Part shown: piece after piece, positions 11,003 through 20,000 of the stretch | Numbering within the stretch: position 1 is the first letter of the stretch | How the letters are laid out: each line of letters begins with the position of its first letter | From: Beijerinckiaceae bacterium | Lineage (GTDB): Bacteria; Pseudomonadota; Alphaproteobacteria; Rhizobiales; Beijerinckiaceae | Reading direction: 5' to 3' | Length of the DNA: 64,000 nucleotides | Assembly: GCA_947453205.1 (NCBI GenBank) | Contig: CANGFT010000014.1 | Span: forward strand, 1 to 64,000 | Notes under the pieces: generated by a model | The model's database searches: none | What the model was told of the DNA's origin: nothing | What the model saw: only the letters and a program-made list of their open reading frames with translations | Position numbers and translations under genes: made by a program

Positions 11003-11605
11003 CTATTTGACGATGACCTTGGCCCCGACCGCAACGCGGCTGTAGAGGTCGATCACATCCATGTTGAGCATGCGGATGCAGCCGGATGAGACATCGTGGC
11101 CGATGGTCTCGGGCTCATTGGTGCCGTGGATGCGATAAAGCGTGTCGTGGCCGTTCTGGTAGAGATAGAGGGCGCGCGCGCCCAGCGGATTGTCCGGGCC
11201 GCCCGAGAGGCCGCCGGCGGCCGCGGTGGGCTTGAGATGCGGCCAGCGCTCCAGCATGTCGGAGGGCGGCATCCAGTGGGGCCATTCCGCCTTGCGGCCG
11301 ATCTTGGCCTCGCCCGTCCAGCCCGCAGCCTCCGAGCCCGTGGCGACGCCGTAGCGGATGGCCTTGCCATTGCCCAGCACGAAATAAAGGAAGTGGCTGG
11401 ACGCATCGACGATGACCGTGCCGGGCGCTTCTGTGGTCGCATAGTCGACCTGATAGCGGCGATAGTCGATCTCGACCTCGAAATTGGGAACAAGCGCGAG
11501 ATATTTCGTGTCCTGCGCGGAGACCTTGGGATCGGGAACGGTCGTGTAGCAACCGCCAAGGCCAAGGGCGACCAAAGTGACGAGGGACAACTTATTCAAG
11601 CGCAT
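11003..11605 (-). CDS. L,D-transpeptidase (YkuD domain) lipoprotein
   Basis: A 200-residue periplasmic L,D-transpeptidase of the YkuD/ErfK family, which forms 3-3 peptidoglycan cross-links or attaches proteins to peptidoglycan. Residues 1-19 form a lipoprotein signal (MRLNKLSLVTLVALGLGGC) with the lipid-modified cysteine at 19. The catalytic block is IHGTNEPETIGHDVSSGCIRM with the nucleophile at about Cys176 and the histidine of HGTNEP. The segment WPHWMPPSDMLERWP is typical of alphaproteobacterial members. Starts at 11620 or 11635 would only lengthen the region before the signal peptide, so 11605 is chosen. It is a single gene, convergent with the small ORF on its left. Confidence 0.9.
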   Translation of the reverse strand: MRLNKLSLVTLVALGLGGCYTTVPDPKVSAQDTKYLALVPNFEVEIDYRRYQVDYATTEAPGTVIVDASSHFLYFVLGNGKAIRYGVATGSEAAGWTGEAKIGRKAEWPHWMPPSDMLERWPHLKPTAAAGGLSGGPDNPLGARALYLYQNGHDTLYRIHGTNEPETIGHDVSSGCIRMLNMDVIDLYSRVAVGAKVIVK

Positions 11606-11841
11606 CGACAAATGTTCCATTCCGAACCGAATCACCCACGCTCAGGCTTTAACATAAAGGCCCGCCTGCGAAGCGACAGCCGAACTACGCAGCGCACAAG
11701 AGGACGGTTTGTTGCTTTTGTGCAACGCGATGGCCCTGATATTTGCGACGGCCTCGACTCAAACACAAGCGCAGCAATCATGCGCCCATGGACAGGACGC
11801 CCTTAAAACGCCAGACTGCCGAAGATTCAAAGGACGCCGCC

Positions 11842-12774
11842 TTGAAGACGCTCTTCGTCACCCATGCCGCCGCGCTTCGCCATGAAATGGGCGAGGGCCA
11901 TCCCGAGCGGCCCGACCGCCTGCGCGCCATCGAGCGCATTCTGGAGGGCGAGGAGTTCCAGACGCTCGCCCGCGAGATCGCCCCGCTGGGGACGCGCGAG
12001 GCGATCCTGCGCGTCCATCCGGAGGTCTTCATCGCCGACATCGAGGCCAGCGCCCCCGCCAGCGGCTATGCGCAGCTCGACGGCGACACGACCATGAACC
12101 CCTTCACCCTCGAAGCGGCGCTGCGCGGCGTCGGCGCCGCCTGCCTGGCGGTGGACGAGGTGATGACCGGGCGCAGCGACAACGCCTTCGTGGGGATGCG
12201 CCCGCCCGGCCACCATGCCGAACGCTCGACCGCCATGGGCTTCTGCTTCTTCAACAACGCCGCCGTCGCCGCCCGCCATGCGCAGTCCGTGCATGGGGCG
12301 GAGCGCGTCGCCATCATGGATTTCGACGTCCACCACGGCAACGGAACCCAGGACATCTTCTGGGGCGACGCCAGCGTGCTCTACGCCTCGACCCACCAGA
12401 TGCCGCTCTACCCCGGCACGGGCGCCGCCAATGAGACGGGCCTCTATGGCAACATCGTCAACGCGCCGCTGCGGGCGGGCGATGGGGGCGAGGCTTTCCG
12501 CGAGGCCATGGAGGGGCGCATCCTGCCCGCGCTCGACGCCTTCGGGCCGGACCTCGTCATCATCTCCGCCGGCTTCGACGCACATATCCGCGACCCCCTC
12601 GGCAACCTCAACCTGATCGAGGAGGATTTCGACTGGGCCACGGCGCGGCTGATGGACATTGCGGACAAATATGCAAAAGGACGCTTGGTCTCAGTCCTCG
12701 AAGGGGGCTATGACCTGCAGGGGCTGGCGCGATCCGCCAGCGCGCATATAAAACGCATGATGGGCGCCGCCTGA
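11842..12774 (+). CDS. Histone deacetylase-family amidohydrolase (AcuC/HDAC-like)
   Basis: A 310-residue zinc amidohydrolase of the histone deacetylase superfamily; bacterial members deacetylate acetylpolyamines, acetoin-pathway enzymes or other acetyl-lysine proteins, so the substrate is uncertain. Key motifs are GHPERPDRLRAIE near the N-terminus, MRPPGHHAERSTAMGFCFFN with the catalytic histidines, and the zinc-binding DFDVHHGNGTQDIF and ISAGFDAHIRDPLG. I place the start at TTG 11842, because it yields the family-like N-terminus MKTLFVTHAAAL and has AAAGGA 7 bases upstream. ATG 11788 would add 18 residues without similarity and lacks a ribosome binding site. Confidence 0.85.
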   Translation: MKTLFVTHAAALRHEMGEGHPERPDRLRAIERILEGEEFQTLAREIAPLGTREAILRVHPEVFIADIEASAPASGYAQLDGDTTMNPFTLEAALRGVGAACLAVDEVMTGRSDNAFVGMRPPGHHAERSTAMGFCFFNNAAVAARHAQSVHGAERVAIMDFDVHHGNGTQDIFWGDASVLYASTHQMPLYPGTGAANETGLYGNIVNAPLRAGDGGEAFREAMEGRILPALDAFGPDLVIISAGFDAHIRDPLGNLNLIEEDFDWATARLMDIADKYAKGRLVSVLEGGYDLQGLARSASAHIKRMMGAA

Positions 12775-12800
12775 CGGCGCCCTGGCGGGGAGCGAATGCC

Positions 12801-14027
12801 ATGACGAGCGGGACGACGACGGCCACGGCCGCCAGCGAAACATCAACGCGCGAGCTGCGCACGCTGGTGGTCATCTCAGCCGTGCATCTCGTGAGCCATT
12901 ACTACTGGCTCGTCTTCGCGCCGATGATCCCCGCCCTGCGCGACCTCCTGAACGTCTCCTATACCGAAGTCGGCTTCGCCATCACCGTGATGAACGCGGT
13001 CTCGGCGCTCACCCAGGCGCCCACGGGCTTCATCGTGGATCGCTATGGCCCGCGCCTGCTGCTGTTCATCGGCGTGCTCATCGGCTCGGCGGGCTTCATG
13101 CTGATCGGCGCCGTCCCGACCTATCCCATGCTGCTCGCCGGCGCCGTGCTGATCGGCCTTGGCAATGCGGTCTATCATCCCGCGGATTATTCGATCCTCT
13201 CGGCGGAGATGCGCCCGGCGCGCATGGGCCGGGCCTATTCCATCCACAGCTTCACCGGCTATATCGGCTTCGCCATCGCCCCCCCGCTGGTGGCGGCCCT
13301 GCTCTGGATGGACGGGGTGCGCTTCGCCCTTGTCGCGACGGGCCTGCTCGGCATCGTCCTCGCCCTGCCCCTGCTGCCGGACATTCCGGCCGAGCAACGC
13401 GGGCTGAAGGAGCGCCGCGCCACCCCGAAGGCGCAGAGCTCCGCAAGATCGCTCATCACCCCCGGCGTCATCGCGCTGACTATCATGTTCACCACGCTGA
13501 ACATGTCCACCAGCATGGTGCAGACCTATATGATGGTCGCGCTGGAGCAGCTTTTCGACATGCCGCTGGCGGCGGGCAATCAGGCGCTGACGGTGTTCCT
13601 GAGCATGCTGGTGGTGGGCATCATCATCGGCGGCTTCATCGCCGATGGCGCAAAGCGCCAGTCGACCATCGCGGCGCTGGGCCTGATCGGGGCAGCAATG
13701 CTGGTCTGCGTGATCGGAACGGCGAATCTCGGGGTCATCGGGACGATTGCGGTGTCAGGCGCCGCAGGCCTGCTGGCGGGCGTCATCGTGCCCTCGCGCG
13801 ATCTTCTGGTGCGTCAGGCCTCCCCGCCCGATGCGGTGGGCCGCGTCTTCGGCATCGTGACGACAGGCTTCAATTTCGGCGGCATGGTCGCACCCATCGT
13901 GGGCGGCATGCTGGTCGACCACCACGCCCCCGTCTGGATCTTCTACGCCTCGGCGGCCTTCATGCTGCTGACGGTGGTGATCGCGGTGGTCGTGGACCGC
14001 AGCGAGAAGCTGAAGCTGAAGCTTTAG
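12801..14027 (+). CDS. Major facilitator superfamily transporter
   Basis: A 408-residue MFS permease with about 12 hydrophobic segments in two halves. The loop between segments 2 and 3 carries the MFS signature in the form GFIVDRYGPRLLL, and GGFIADGAKRQ is the equivalent in the second half. The N-terminus before the first segment is short and rich in Thr/Ala. The substrate cannot be predicted; the helix pattern resembles anion:cation symporter or oxalate/formate-type carriers. It begins 27 bases after the deacetylase-like gene on the same strand and may be co-transcribed with it, and its 3' end overlaps the convergent folK by 4 bases. Confidence 0.85.
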   Translation: MTSGTTTATAASETSTRELRTLVVISAVHLVSHYYWLVFAPMIPALRDLLNVSYTEVGFAITVMNAVSALTQAPTGFIVDRYGPRLLLFIGVLIGSAGFMLIGAVPTYPMLLAGAVLIGLGNAVYHPADYSILSAEMRPARMGRAYSIHSFTGYIGFAIAPPLVAALLWMDGVRFALVATGLLGIVLALPLLPDIPAEQRGLKERRATPKAQSSARSLITPGVIALTIMFTTLNMSTSMVQTYMMVALEQLFDMPLAAGNQALTVFLSMLVVGIIIGGFIADGAKRQSTIAALGLIGAAMLVCVIGTANLGVIGTIAVSGAAGLLAGVIVPSRDLLVRQASPPDAVGRVFGIVTTGFNFGGMVAPIVGGMLVDHHAPVWIFYASAAFMLLTVVIAVVVDRSEKLKLKL

Positions 14028-14521
14028 AGCTGGTCGGTCTTCTCCACCCCCGCCGCATCCACTCCCGCGCACAAGTCCTCCACCCGCACGCCGCCCACCA
14101 GCGTATCGGGCGCGATTTCGGCCAGCGGGGTGAGCACGAAGGCGCGCTCGGCGAGGCGGGGATGGGGGATGGCGAGGCCGGGTTCGTCCACGACCATGTC
14201 CCCATAGGTCAGCACGTCGATGTCGAGGGTGCGCGGGCCCCAGTGCTCAAGGCGGGCGCGGCCCTGTTCGCGCTCGATGGCGAGGCAGAGATCGAGCAGC
14301 GCGCGCGGCGCGATCGTCACGCGCAGCAGCGCCGCCATGTTCAGGAAATCCGGCTGGTCGAGCTTGCCCCAGGGCGCCGTGCGATAGACCGAGGAGGTCG
14401 CGACGACCGCGACGCCCTCAGCCATGGCGAGCCGCTCCAGCGCGAAGCGGAATGCGGCGCGCACATCGCCGAGATTGCCGCCAAGGGACAGCGCGGCGAA
14501 GATCGGCTCGTCAGTCGCCAC
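14024..14521 (-). CDS. folK: FolK, 6-hydroxymethyl-7,8-dihydropterin pyrophosphokinase
   Basis: A 165-residue HPPK that transfers pyrophosphate from ATP to 6-hydroxymethyl-dihydropterin in folate synthesis. Motifs are ALSLGGNLGD near residue 9, SSVYRTAPWGKLDQPDFLN, and the signature RTLDIDVLTYGD. The GTG at 14521 is preferred: it gives VATDEPIFAALSLGGN directly, and lies 11 bases inside the end of folB, implying translational coupling. A longer reading to 14626 would run antisense-like through folB. It is the last gene of the aroC-folP-folB-folK run. Confidence 0.93.
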   Translation of the reverse strand: MATDEPIFAALSLGGNLGDVRAAFRFALERLAMAEGVAVVATSSVYRTAPWGKLDQPDFLNMAALLRVTIAPRALLDLCLAIEREQGRARLEHWGPRTLDIDVLTYGDMVVDEPGLAIPHPRLAERAFVLTPLAEIAPDTLVGGVRVEDLCAGVDAAGVEKTDQL

Positions 14522-14894
14522 GCGCGAACTCGTCGCGGGTGAGGCGCAGTTCGACGCCCACGGCGCCGATGCGTTCGGGGATCGGGGGTTTGAGCTTGCG
14601 CACGCGCACCATGACCTCCTGCACATCGGGAAAGCGCGTCATCAACCCCCGCGCCAGCTCCACGCCCGCGCGCTCCACCAGCTTGTGACGGGTGCCGATG
14701 AACAGGCCTTTCGTCGTCTCGACGATGACCTGATAATCCAGCGCGTGGGAGAGGTGATCGCTGCTGGCGGCGCGGCCCACATCGGTCAGGAGTTCGATGT
14801 CTATGGCGTAGGGCTGGCCGAACTCGCCCTCATGGGGGTGCCAGCCGTGATAGGCGTGCAGCTCGAGCCCCTCGACCAATACTTTGGCTTTCAT
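14511..14894 (-). CDS. folB: FolB, dihydroneopterin aldolase
   Basis: A 127-residue dihydroneopterin aldolase converting 7,8-dihydroneopterin to 6-hydroxymethyl-dihydropterin. It starts MKAKVLVEGLELHAYHGWHPHE, the typical first strand with the conserved YHG, and includes LDYQVIVETTKGLFIGTRHKLVE with the catalytic lysine region, ending EVMVRVRKLKPPIPERIG. Its ATG overlaps the folP stop by 4 bases (ATGA type), and its end overlaps folK by 11 bases, so folP-folB-folK behave as one translationally coupled unit. Confidence 0.93.
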   Translation of the reverse strand: MKAKVLVEGLELHAYHGWHPHEGEFGQPYAIDIELLTDVGRAASSDHLSHALDYQVIVETTKGLFIGTRHKLVERAGVELARGLMTRFPDVQEVMVRVRKLKPPIPERIGAVGVELRLTRDEFARGD

Positions 14895-15892
14895 GCTTGC
14901 GTCTCCACGCTCGCCGGATCCCTCACGGCGGCGAAAACTTTCATGGCGTCCACATGGGCCGCGACGTCGTGAACCCTGATGATGTCGGCGCCCGCCATGG
15001 CGCCCATCAGATGAACGGCCACAGACCCCGCCGCGCGCTCCCTGGGTTCGCTGCGGCCTGTGGCGAGGCCGATGGCGCGCTTGCGAGAGGCGCCCAGAAG
15101 AATGCGGCAGCCCAGCGTCCTGAGCCGGGCCAGATCGCGCACGGTGGTGAGGCTCTGTGCATGGGTCTTGCCGAAGCCGAAGCCGGGATCGACGATGAGC
15201 TGCTCCCGGCCCATGCCCGCCGCCAGCCCGATCTCGATGGAGCGCGACAGGAAGGCGAGAACCTCCTCCATCACGTCGATGGCCGGATCGTCCTCGAGGC
15301 GGTTGTGCATGATGACCGTGGGGGCCCCCGAGCGGGCCGCGACCTTCGCAAGATCAGGGTCGTGCTGGAAGCCCCAGACATCGTTGATGATGGTGGCGCC
15401 CGCCGCCAGAGCGGCCTCGGCCACCTCGGCCTTCATCGTGTCGATGGAGATGGGAAGCGAGGTCTGCGCGGCAAGGCTTGCGATCACGGGAATGACGCGG
15501 GCGATCTCCTGCGCCGCGCTCACGGGCGCATGGCCGGGGCGCGTCGACTCGCCGCCGATGTCGAGAATGTCCGTACCCTCCTCCACGAGCCGCAGGCCAT
15601 GGGCGACGGCGGCCTGATGGTCGAGAAAGAGTCCGCCATCCGAAAAGGAGTCCGGCGTCACATTGACGATGCCCATGACGAGCGGGCGCGGCCCGAAGGC
15701 GAGCGGCTGGCGCGGCAGCGGAGCGGGGGCTTGGGGAGCGGGCGTTTGGGGAGCGGGCGCAGGCTGCGGCGCGGGCGCCGGCGTGACGTCGCGGGCGGCC
15801 TCGGCGGGGTCGGGCGTCGCCGACGCCGCATCAAGGGCCTTCTTGGCGCCCCGCACCCCGCGTCCCAGCGCATAGAGATATTTGTCAAACAT
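14891..15892 (-). CDS. folP: FolP, dihydropteroate synthase with a Pro/Ala-rich N-terminal extension
   Basis: A 333-residue dihydropteroate synthase, which condenses p-aminobenzoate with the pterin pyrophosphate. The core starts near residue 62 and has the signatures MGIVNVTPDSFSDGG and DIGGESTRPGHAPVS, ISIDTMKAEVAE, and LLGASRKRAIG. The first 60 residues are unusual: a basic helix-like MFDKYLYALGRGVRGAKKAL, then a low-complexity linker of repeated PAPAPQ and PAPQAPAP units. No good start codon exists closer to the core, so the extension is probably translated. It is 25 bases downstream of aroC and overlaps folB by 4 bases. Confidence 0.92.
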   Translation of the reverse strand: MFDKYLYALGRGVRGAKKALDAASATPDPAEAARDVTPAPAPQPAPAPQTPAPQAPAPLPRQPLAFGPRPLVMGIVNVTPDSFSDGGLFLDHQAAVAHGLRLVEEGTDILDIGGESTRPGHAPVSAAQEIARVIPVIASLAAQTSLPISIDTMKAEVAEAALAAGATIINDVWGFQHDPDLAKVAARSGAPTVIMHNRLEDDPAIDVMEEVLAFLSRSIEIGLAAGMGREQLIVDPGFGFGKTHAQSLTTVRDLARLRTLGCRILLGASRKRAIGLATGRSEPRERAAGSVAVHLMGAMAGADIIRVHDVAAHVDAMKVFAAVRDPASVETQA

Positions 15893-15917
15893 GGCAGCCG
15901 CTCCGTGGCGCAGGGCC

Positions 15918-17033
15918 TCAGCCGTTCCCCTGGGGCCAGGCGGCGCCCTCGCCCATCTGCGCCCGATGACGCAGGAACGCGTCAGCGAGCACGATGGCCA
16001 TCATGGCCTCGCCCACCGGCACGCCGCGAATGCCGACGCAGGGGTCGTGGCGGCCCTTGGTGCGCAGCTCGATCTCGGCGCCCGTGCGGTCGATGGAGCG
16101 GCGCGGGGTGAGGATCGAGGAGGTCGGCTTGACTGCGAAGCGCGCCACGATGGGCTGGCCCGTCGAGATGCCGCCGAGCACCCCGCCCGCATGGTTCGAC
16201 AGAAACAGCGGGCGCCCGTCGTTCCCCATGCGCATCTCGTCGGCGTTCTCTTCGCCCGTGAGCGCGGCGCTCTCGAACCCGTCGCCGATCTCCACCGCCT
16301 TGACCGCATTGATCGACATCAGCGCGGAGGCGAGTTCTGCGTCGAGCTTGCCATAGATGGGCGCGCCCCAGCCCGCCGGAACGCCCTCGGCCACAAGCTC
16401 GATCACCGCGCCGCAGGATGAGCCCGCCTTGCGCACCCCATCAAGATAGCCCTCCCAGAGGGCGGCGGCCTTCGCGTCCGGGCAGAAGAAGGGATTGTTG
16501 TCGACCTCGTCCCAGCGCCAGTTGCCGCGGTTGATCTTGTGGGGCCCCATCTGCACGAGGGCGCCGCGGATGGTCACGCCGGGCAGGATCTTGCGCGCCA
16601 CCCCGCCGGCCGCCACCCGCATGGCCGTCTCGCGCGCCGAGGAGCGCCCGCCGCCGCGATAGTCGCGCACGCCGTACTTGGCGTCATAGACATAATCGGC
16701 ATGGCCGGGGCGATAGGCGTTCTTGATCTCGCCGTAGTCCTTGGAGCGCTGGTCGACATTCTCGATGAAGAGGCCGATGGAGGTTCCCGTGGTCACCTGA
16801 CGGCCCTGATCGTCGCTCATCACGCCCGACAGGATCTTCACCTGATCGGGCTCCTGCCGCTGGGTGGTGAAGCGCGACTGGCCGGGGCGGCGGCGGTCGA
16901 GATAGACCTGAAGATCCGCCGCCTCCAGCGGGATCATGGCCGGGCAGCCATCGACGACGCAGCCGATCGCTGGCCCATGGCTCTCGCCCCAGGTGGTGAC
17001 GCGGAACAGATGACCGAAAGTGTTGTGTGACAT
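15918..17033 (-). CDS. aroC: AroC, chorismate synthase
   Basis: A 371-residue chorismate synthase, the last step of the shikimate pathway, using reduced FMN to eliminate phosphate from EPSP. Signatures are [18 protein letters not shown] at the N-terminus, [20 protein letters not shown] and [18 protein letters not shown] in the middle, and the C-terminal [20 protein letters not shown]. The product feeds the folate pathway whose genes follow immediately (folP 25 bases downstream), so chorismate and folate synthesis are encoded in one run. Confidence 0.95.
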   Translation of the reverse strand: MSHNTFGHLFRVTTWGESHGPAIGCVVDGCPAMIPLEAADLQVYLDRRRPGQSRFTTQRQEPDQVKILSGVMSDDQGRQVTTGTSIGLFIENVDQRSKDYGEIKNAYRPGHADYVYDAKYGVRDYRGGGRSSARETAMRVAAGGVARKILPGVTIRGALVQMGPHKINRGNWRWDEVDNNPFFCPDAKAAALWEGYLDGVRKAGSSCGAVIELVAEGVPAGWGAPIYGKLDAELASALMSINAVKAVEIGDGFESAALTGEENADEMRMGNDGRPLFLSNHAGGVLGGISTGQPIVARFAVKPTSSILTPRRSIDRTGAEIELRTKGRHDPCVGIRGVPVGEAMMAIVLADAFLRHRAQMGEGAAWPQGNG

Positions 17034-17081
17034 GGCCCGACCCTGCTGAGGCCCGACTTCTAGGGTCGGGCGCGGGCGGGG

Positions 17082-20000
17082 TCAAATGGCGGGGGCCGCC
17101 ACCTCGGCCTCGACCGCTCGTTGCCGGGGCTGGGCGGGGGCGCCGACCCATTCAGTGTTGGCGGGAATCGCCTCGCCCTTCATGATGACGGTCAGCGGTC
17201 CGAGCCGGGCGAAGCGGCCCACATGGGTGTCATAAAGGACCGTCGAGCCTGCGCCCACGGTCACGCCCGCGTCCACATGGACCCGGCCGACCTTCATCAC
17301 CCGGTCTTCGTAGAGATGGGTCTGCAGGGCGCTCAGGGCGTTCAGCACGGCGTAGTCGCCCACCTTCACGCAGTCGAATTCGGTGATGTCGGTCATGTCC
17401 ATCCACACGCCCTTGCCGAATTTCGCGCCGAGCAGGCGCAGCACCCAGGGCAGGAAGGGCGTGCCGCGCAGATGTTCGAGCAGCACGCGGCCCGCCAGGC
17501 CCCAATACATGACCGCCACCGCCTCGGTGCGCATGGCCCAGAAGGACCACATGGGCATGACCACGGGCTTGTAGCGGCCCATGGTGAGCCATTTGACGGC
17601 GATGACCACGCTGGTCATGGCGAGCGATATGGCGACCGAAGCCACGACGAAGATCGCCAGCAACTCACCCCAGCGCCCGGCCAGCAGCGAAGGCGCCAGC
17701 GCCTCGACCGCCCAGGTGCCGAAGGTGATGTAGAGCATTGTGGGCAGGGAGATATGCACCGCCTCGAAGACGCCGCGCAGGAATTTCTTCCAGCGCGGGG
17801 GCTCATAGGTCCAGTAGCCGCCTGCATCGAACTTCTGGCGCACCGGCAGCTTCATGGGCGGCGAACCGAACCATGTGTCGCCGGGCGACATCTGCTCATT
17901 GGCGGGCGGCTTCGACTTGATGCCGATGAGGGCGCCGGTGGGAATGTCGGCGCCGGGGGGCACCACGCCGTCATTGCCGATGAAGACCCGCGCGCCCGTG
18001 CGCACCCGCTCAAGGTGCATATAGCCGCGCCTGATGTCCTCATCGCCAAGGATCACCTCATCGGCGATGAAGCATTTCTCGCCGATCTCCACGAGATCGT
18101 AGCGGCCCGACAGATTGGTGGAGATCTCCGCATCCTTGCCGATCCTGGCGCCCATCAGCCGATACCAGGCGCGCATATAGACGGTGGCGAAGAGGGAGGA
18201 GAGCGTCTCCAGCGTCACTTCAGTCGCCAGCGCCACCGTCCATTTGCGCAGATAGAACCACGAATGGACGGAATGGCTGCCCTCGGTCACGCGCGGCAGG
18301 ATGATCCAGCGCACCAGCGCAATCAGGCCGACCGTGATGAGCACCAGCGCAAAGGACGTGGGCCAGGCCATGACGGGGATCGAGGCGAGATAAAGCGTAT
18401 GGTCTATGTCGCCCAGAAAATCGTCGATCCGGTCGAAGATCCAGAAAGCCGGAAAGATCGGCAGCAGGCCGATGGGCGGGATGACCAGCAGCAGCATGGT
18501 GTAGACGGCCGTCTGCAGCGCACGGCGGCCGGGCGACGCATCCGACTGGGCGGGAAGCGCGTCAAGGTCGACCATGCCGACCTTCTGGGCGGGGGAGCCG
18601 TCCCAGATCTCGCAGGGTTCGAGGCGCGAGCCCGAGGGAAGGGAGGTGAGGTCACGCACCTCGGCGCTGCGGCCGATGACCACATCCTCCTCGATGACGC
18701 AGGACGTGCCGATATAGGCGTCCGCCCCGATCTCGATGCGGCCGATGATGAGTTCGTTTCCCTCGACACGCGCATTGGCGAATTTGAGCTTGGAGCCAAG
18801 GCTCGCGCCCGCGCCGATGGAGACGAGATCGGGCGCGCCGAACTCCGCTTCGCCGATCAGCGCGTCATCGCCGATGCGCGCGCCCAGCGCCCGCAGGTAG
18901 ATGCGCATGATGGGCGAGCCCTGGAACCATTTGACATGGAGAAGCCCGAGGAAGCGCTGCGCCAGCCACCACCGGAAATAATAGCCGCCCCATAATGGAT
19001 AGCGTCCCGGCTTCATGCGGCCGAGCAGGATCCACTTCATGGCGACGCCGACGACCACCGTCGCAATGTTGATGCTGATGTAGACGCCGATCAGGGACAC
19101 CATTTCCTGCAACAGGGAGGCGTTGGCGTCGGTGAGCAGCATGTAGCTCACGAAGACGCCGAGCCACTGCGCGGTCATCAGCGCGAGCACGATGGGCAGG
19201 GTGACGGCTTGCGCAAGGCCGCAAAGGAAACGACGCAGCAGCGGCGGCGGCGTGAAGGATAGATCGCGCGGCGGCGCCATATGTTTCGCCCGTCCGTCCA
19301 GCAGCTCGCCCATGGCCCGCAGGCTGCGCGCCTCGTAGACATCCTGCAACGTCAAGGACGACAATTCGTGATGCTTGCGCACGAGGGCGAGAAAGCGCGC
19401 GGCGAGCAGCGAATGGCCGCCAAGGTCGGTGAAGAAATCCGCGTCGAAGGGAATGGCCTGCGGCGGCAGCACGGCGCGCGCGGCCTCCAGCAGTTTGACC
19501 TCCGTCTCGGTGCGCGGCTCCTCCTGCTCCTCGCCTGCGTCAGGCGGAGCCGACAGCGGCAGCTTCTTGAGCGCGTTGCGGTTGGCCTTGCCCGAGGGCA
19601 GGCGCGGCAGCTCCTTCAGCAGCTCGAAATGCGCGGGCGTCATATAGGCAGGGAGCTTCTGGCGCAGCGCCACGCGCAGGGCGCGCGGATCAAACTCGCC
19701 GCCGTCGCTCGTCACGAAGGCGACGAGCTGGTCGAGGCCGTCTTCGTTGCGCAGCACGACGGCCGCCTGCGCCACGCCCTCAAGCTCGCTGAGCTTCGCC
19801 TCGATCTCGCCAAGCTCCACGCGAAAGCCGCGGATCTTCACCTGATCGTCGATGCGGCCGTGGAAGAGAATGTCGCCCTTGTGGTCGAGCGCCACAGCGT
19901 CGCCGGAGCGATAGAGGATGCGGTCTGCCCCATCGGGATCGAAGGGGTTGGCGATGAACTTTTCAGCGGTCAGCTCATCGCGGCGCAGATAGCCCTGCGC

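Noticed and set aside
10684-11034. 116-codon minus-strand frame overlapping the 65-aa ORF and the L,D-transpeptidase end
   Set aside because: Ser/Arg-rich shadow composition, no ribosome binding site or family match.
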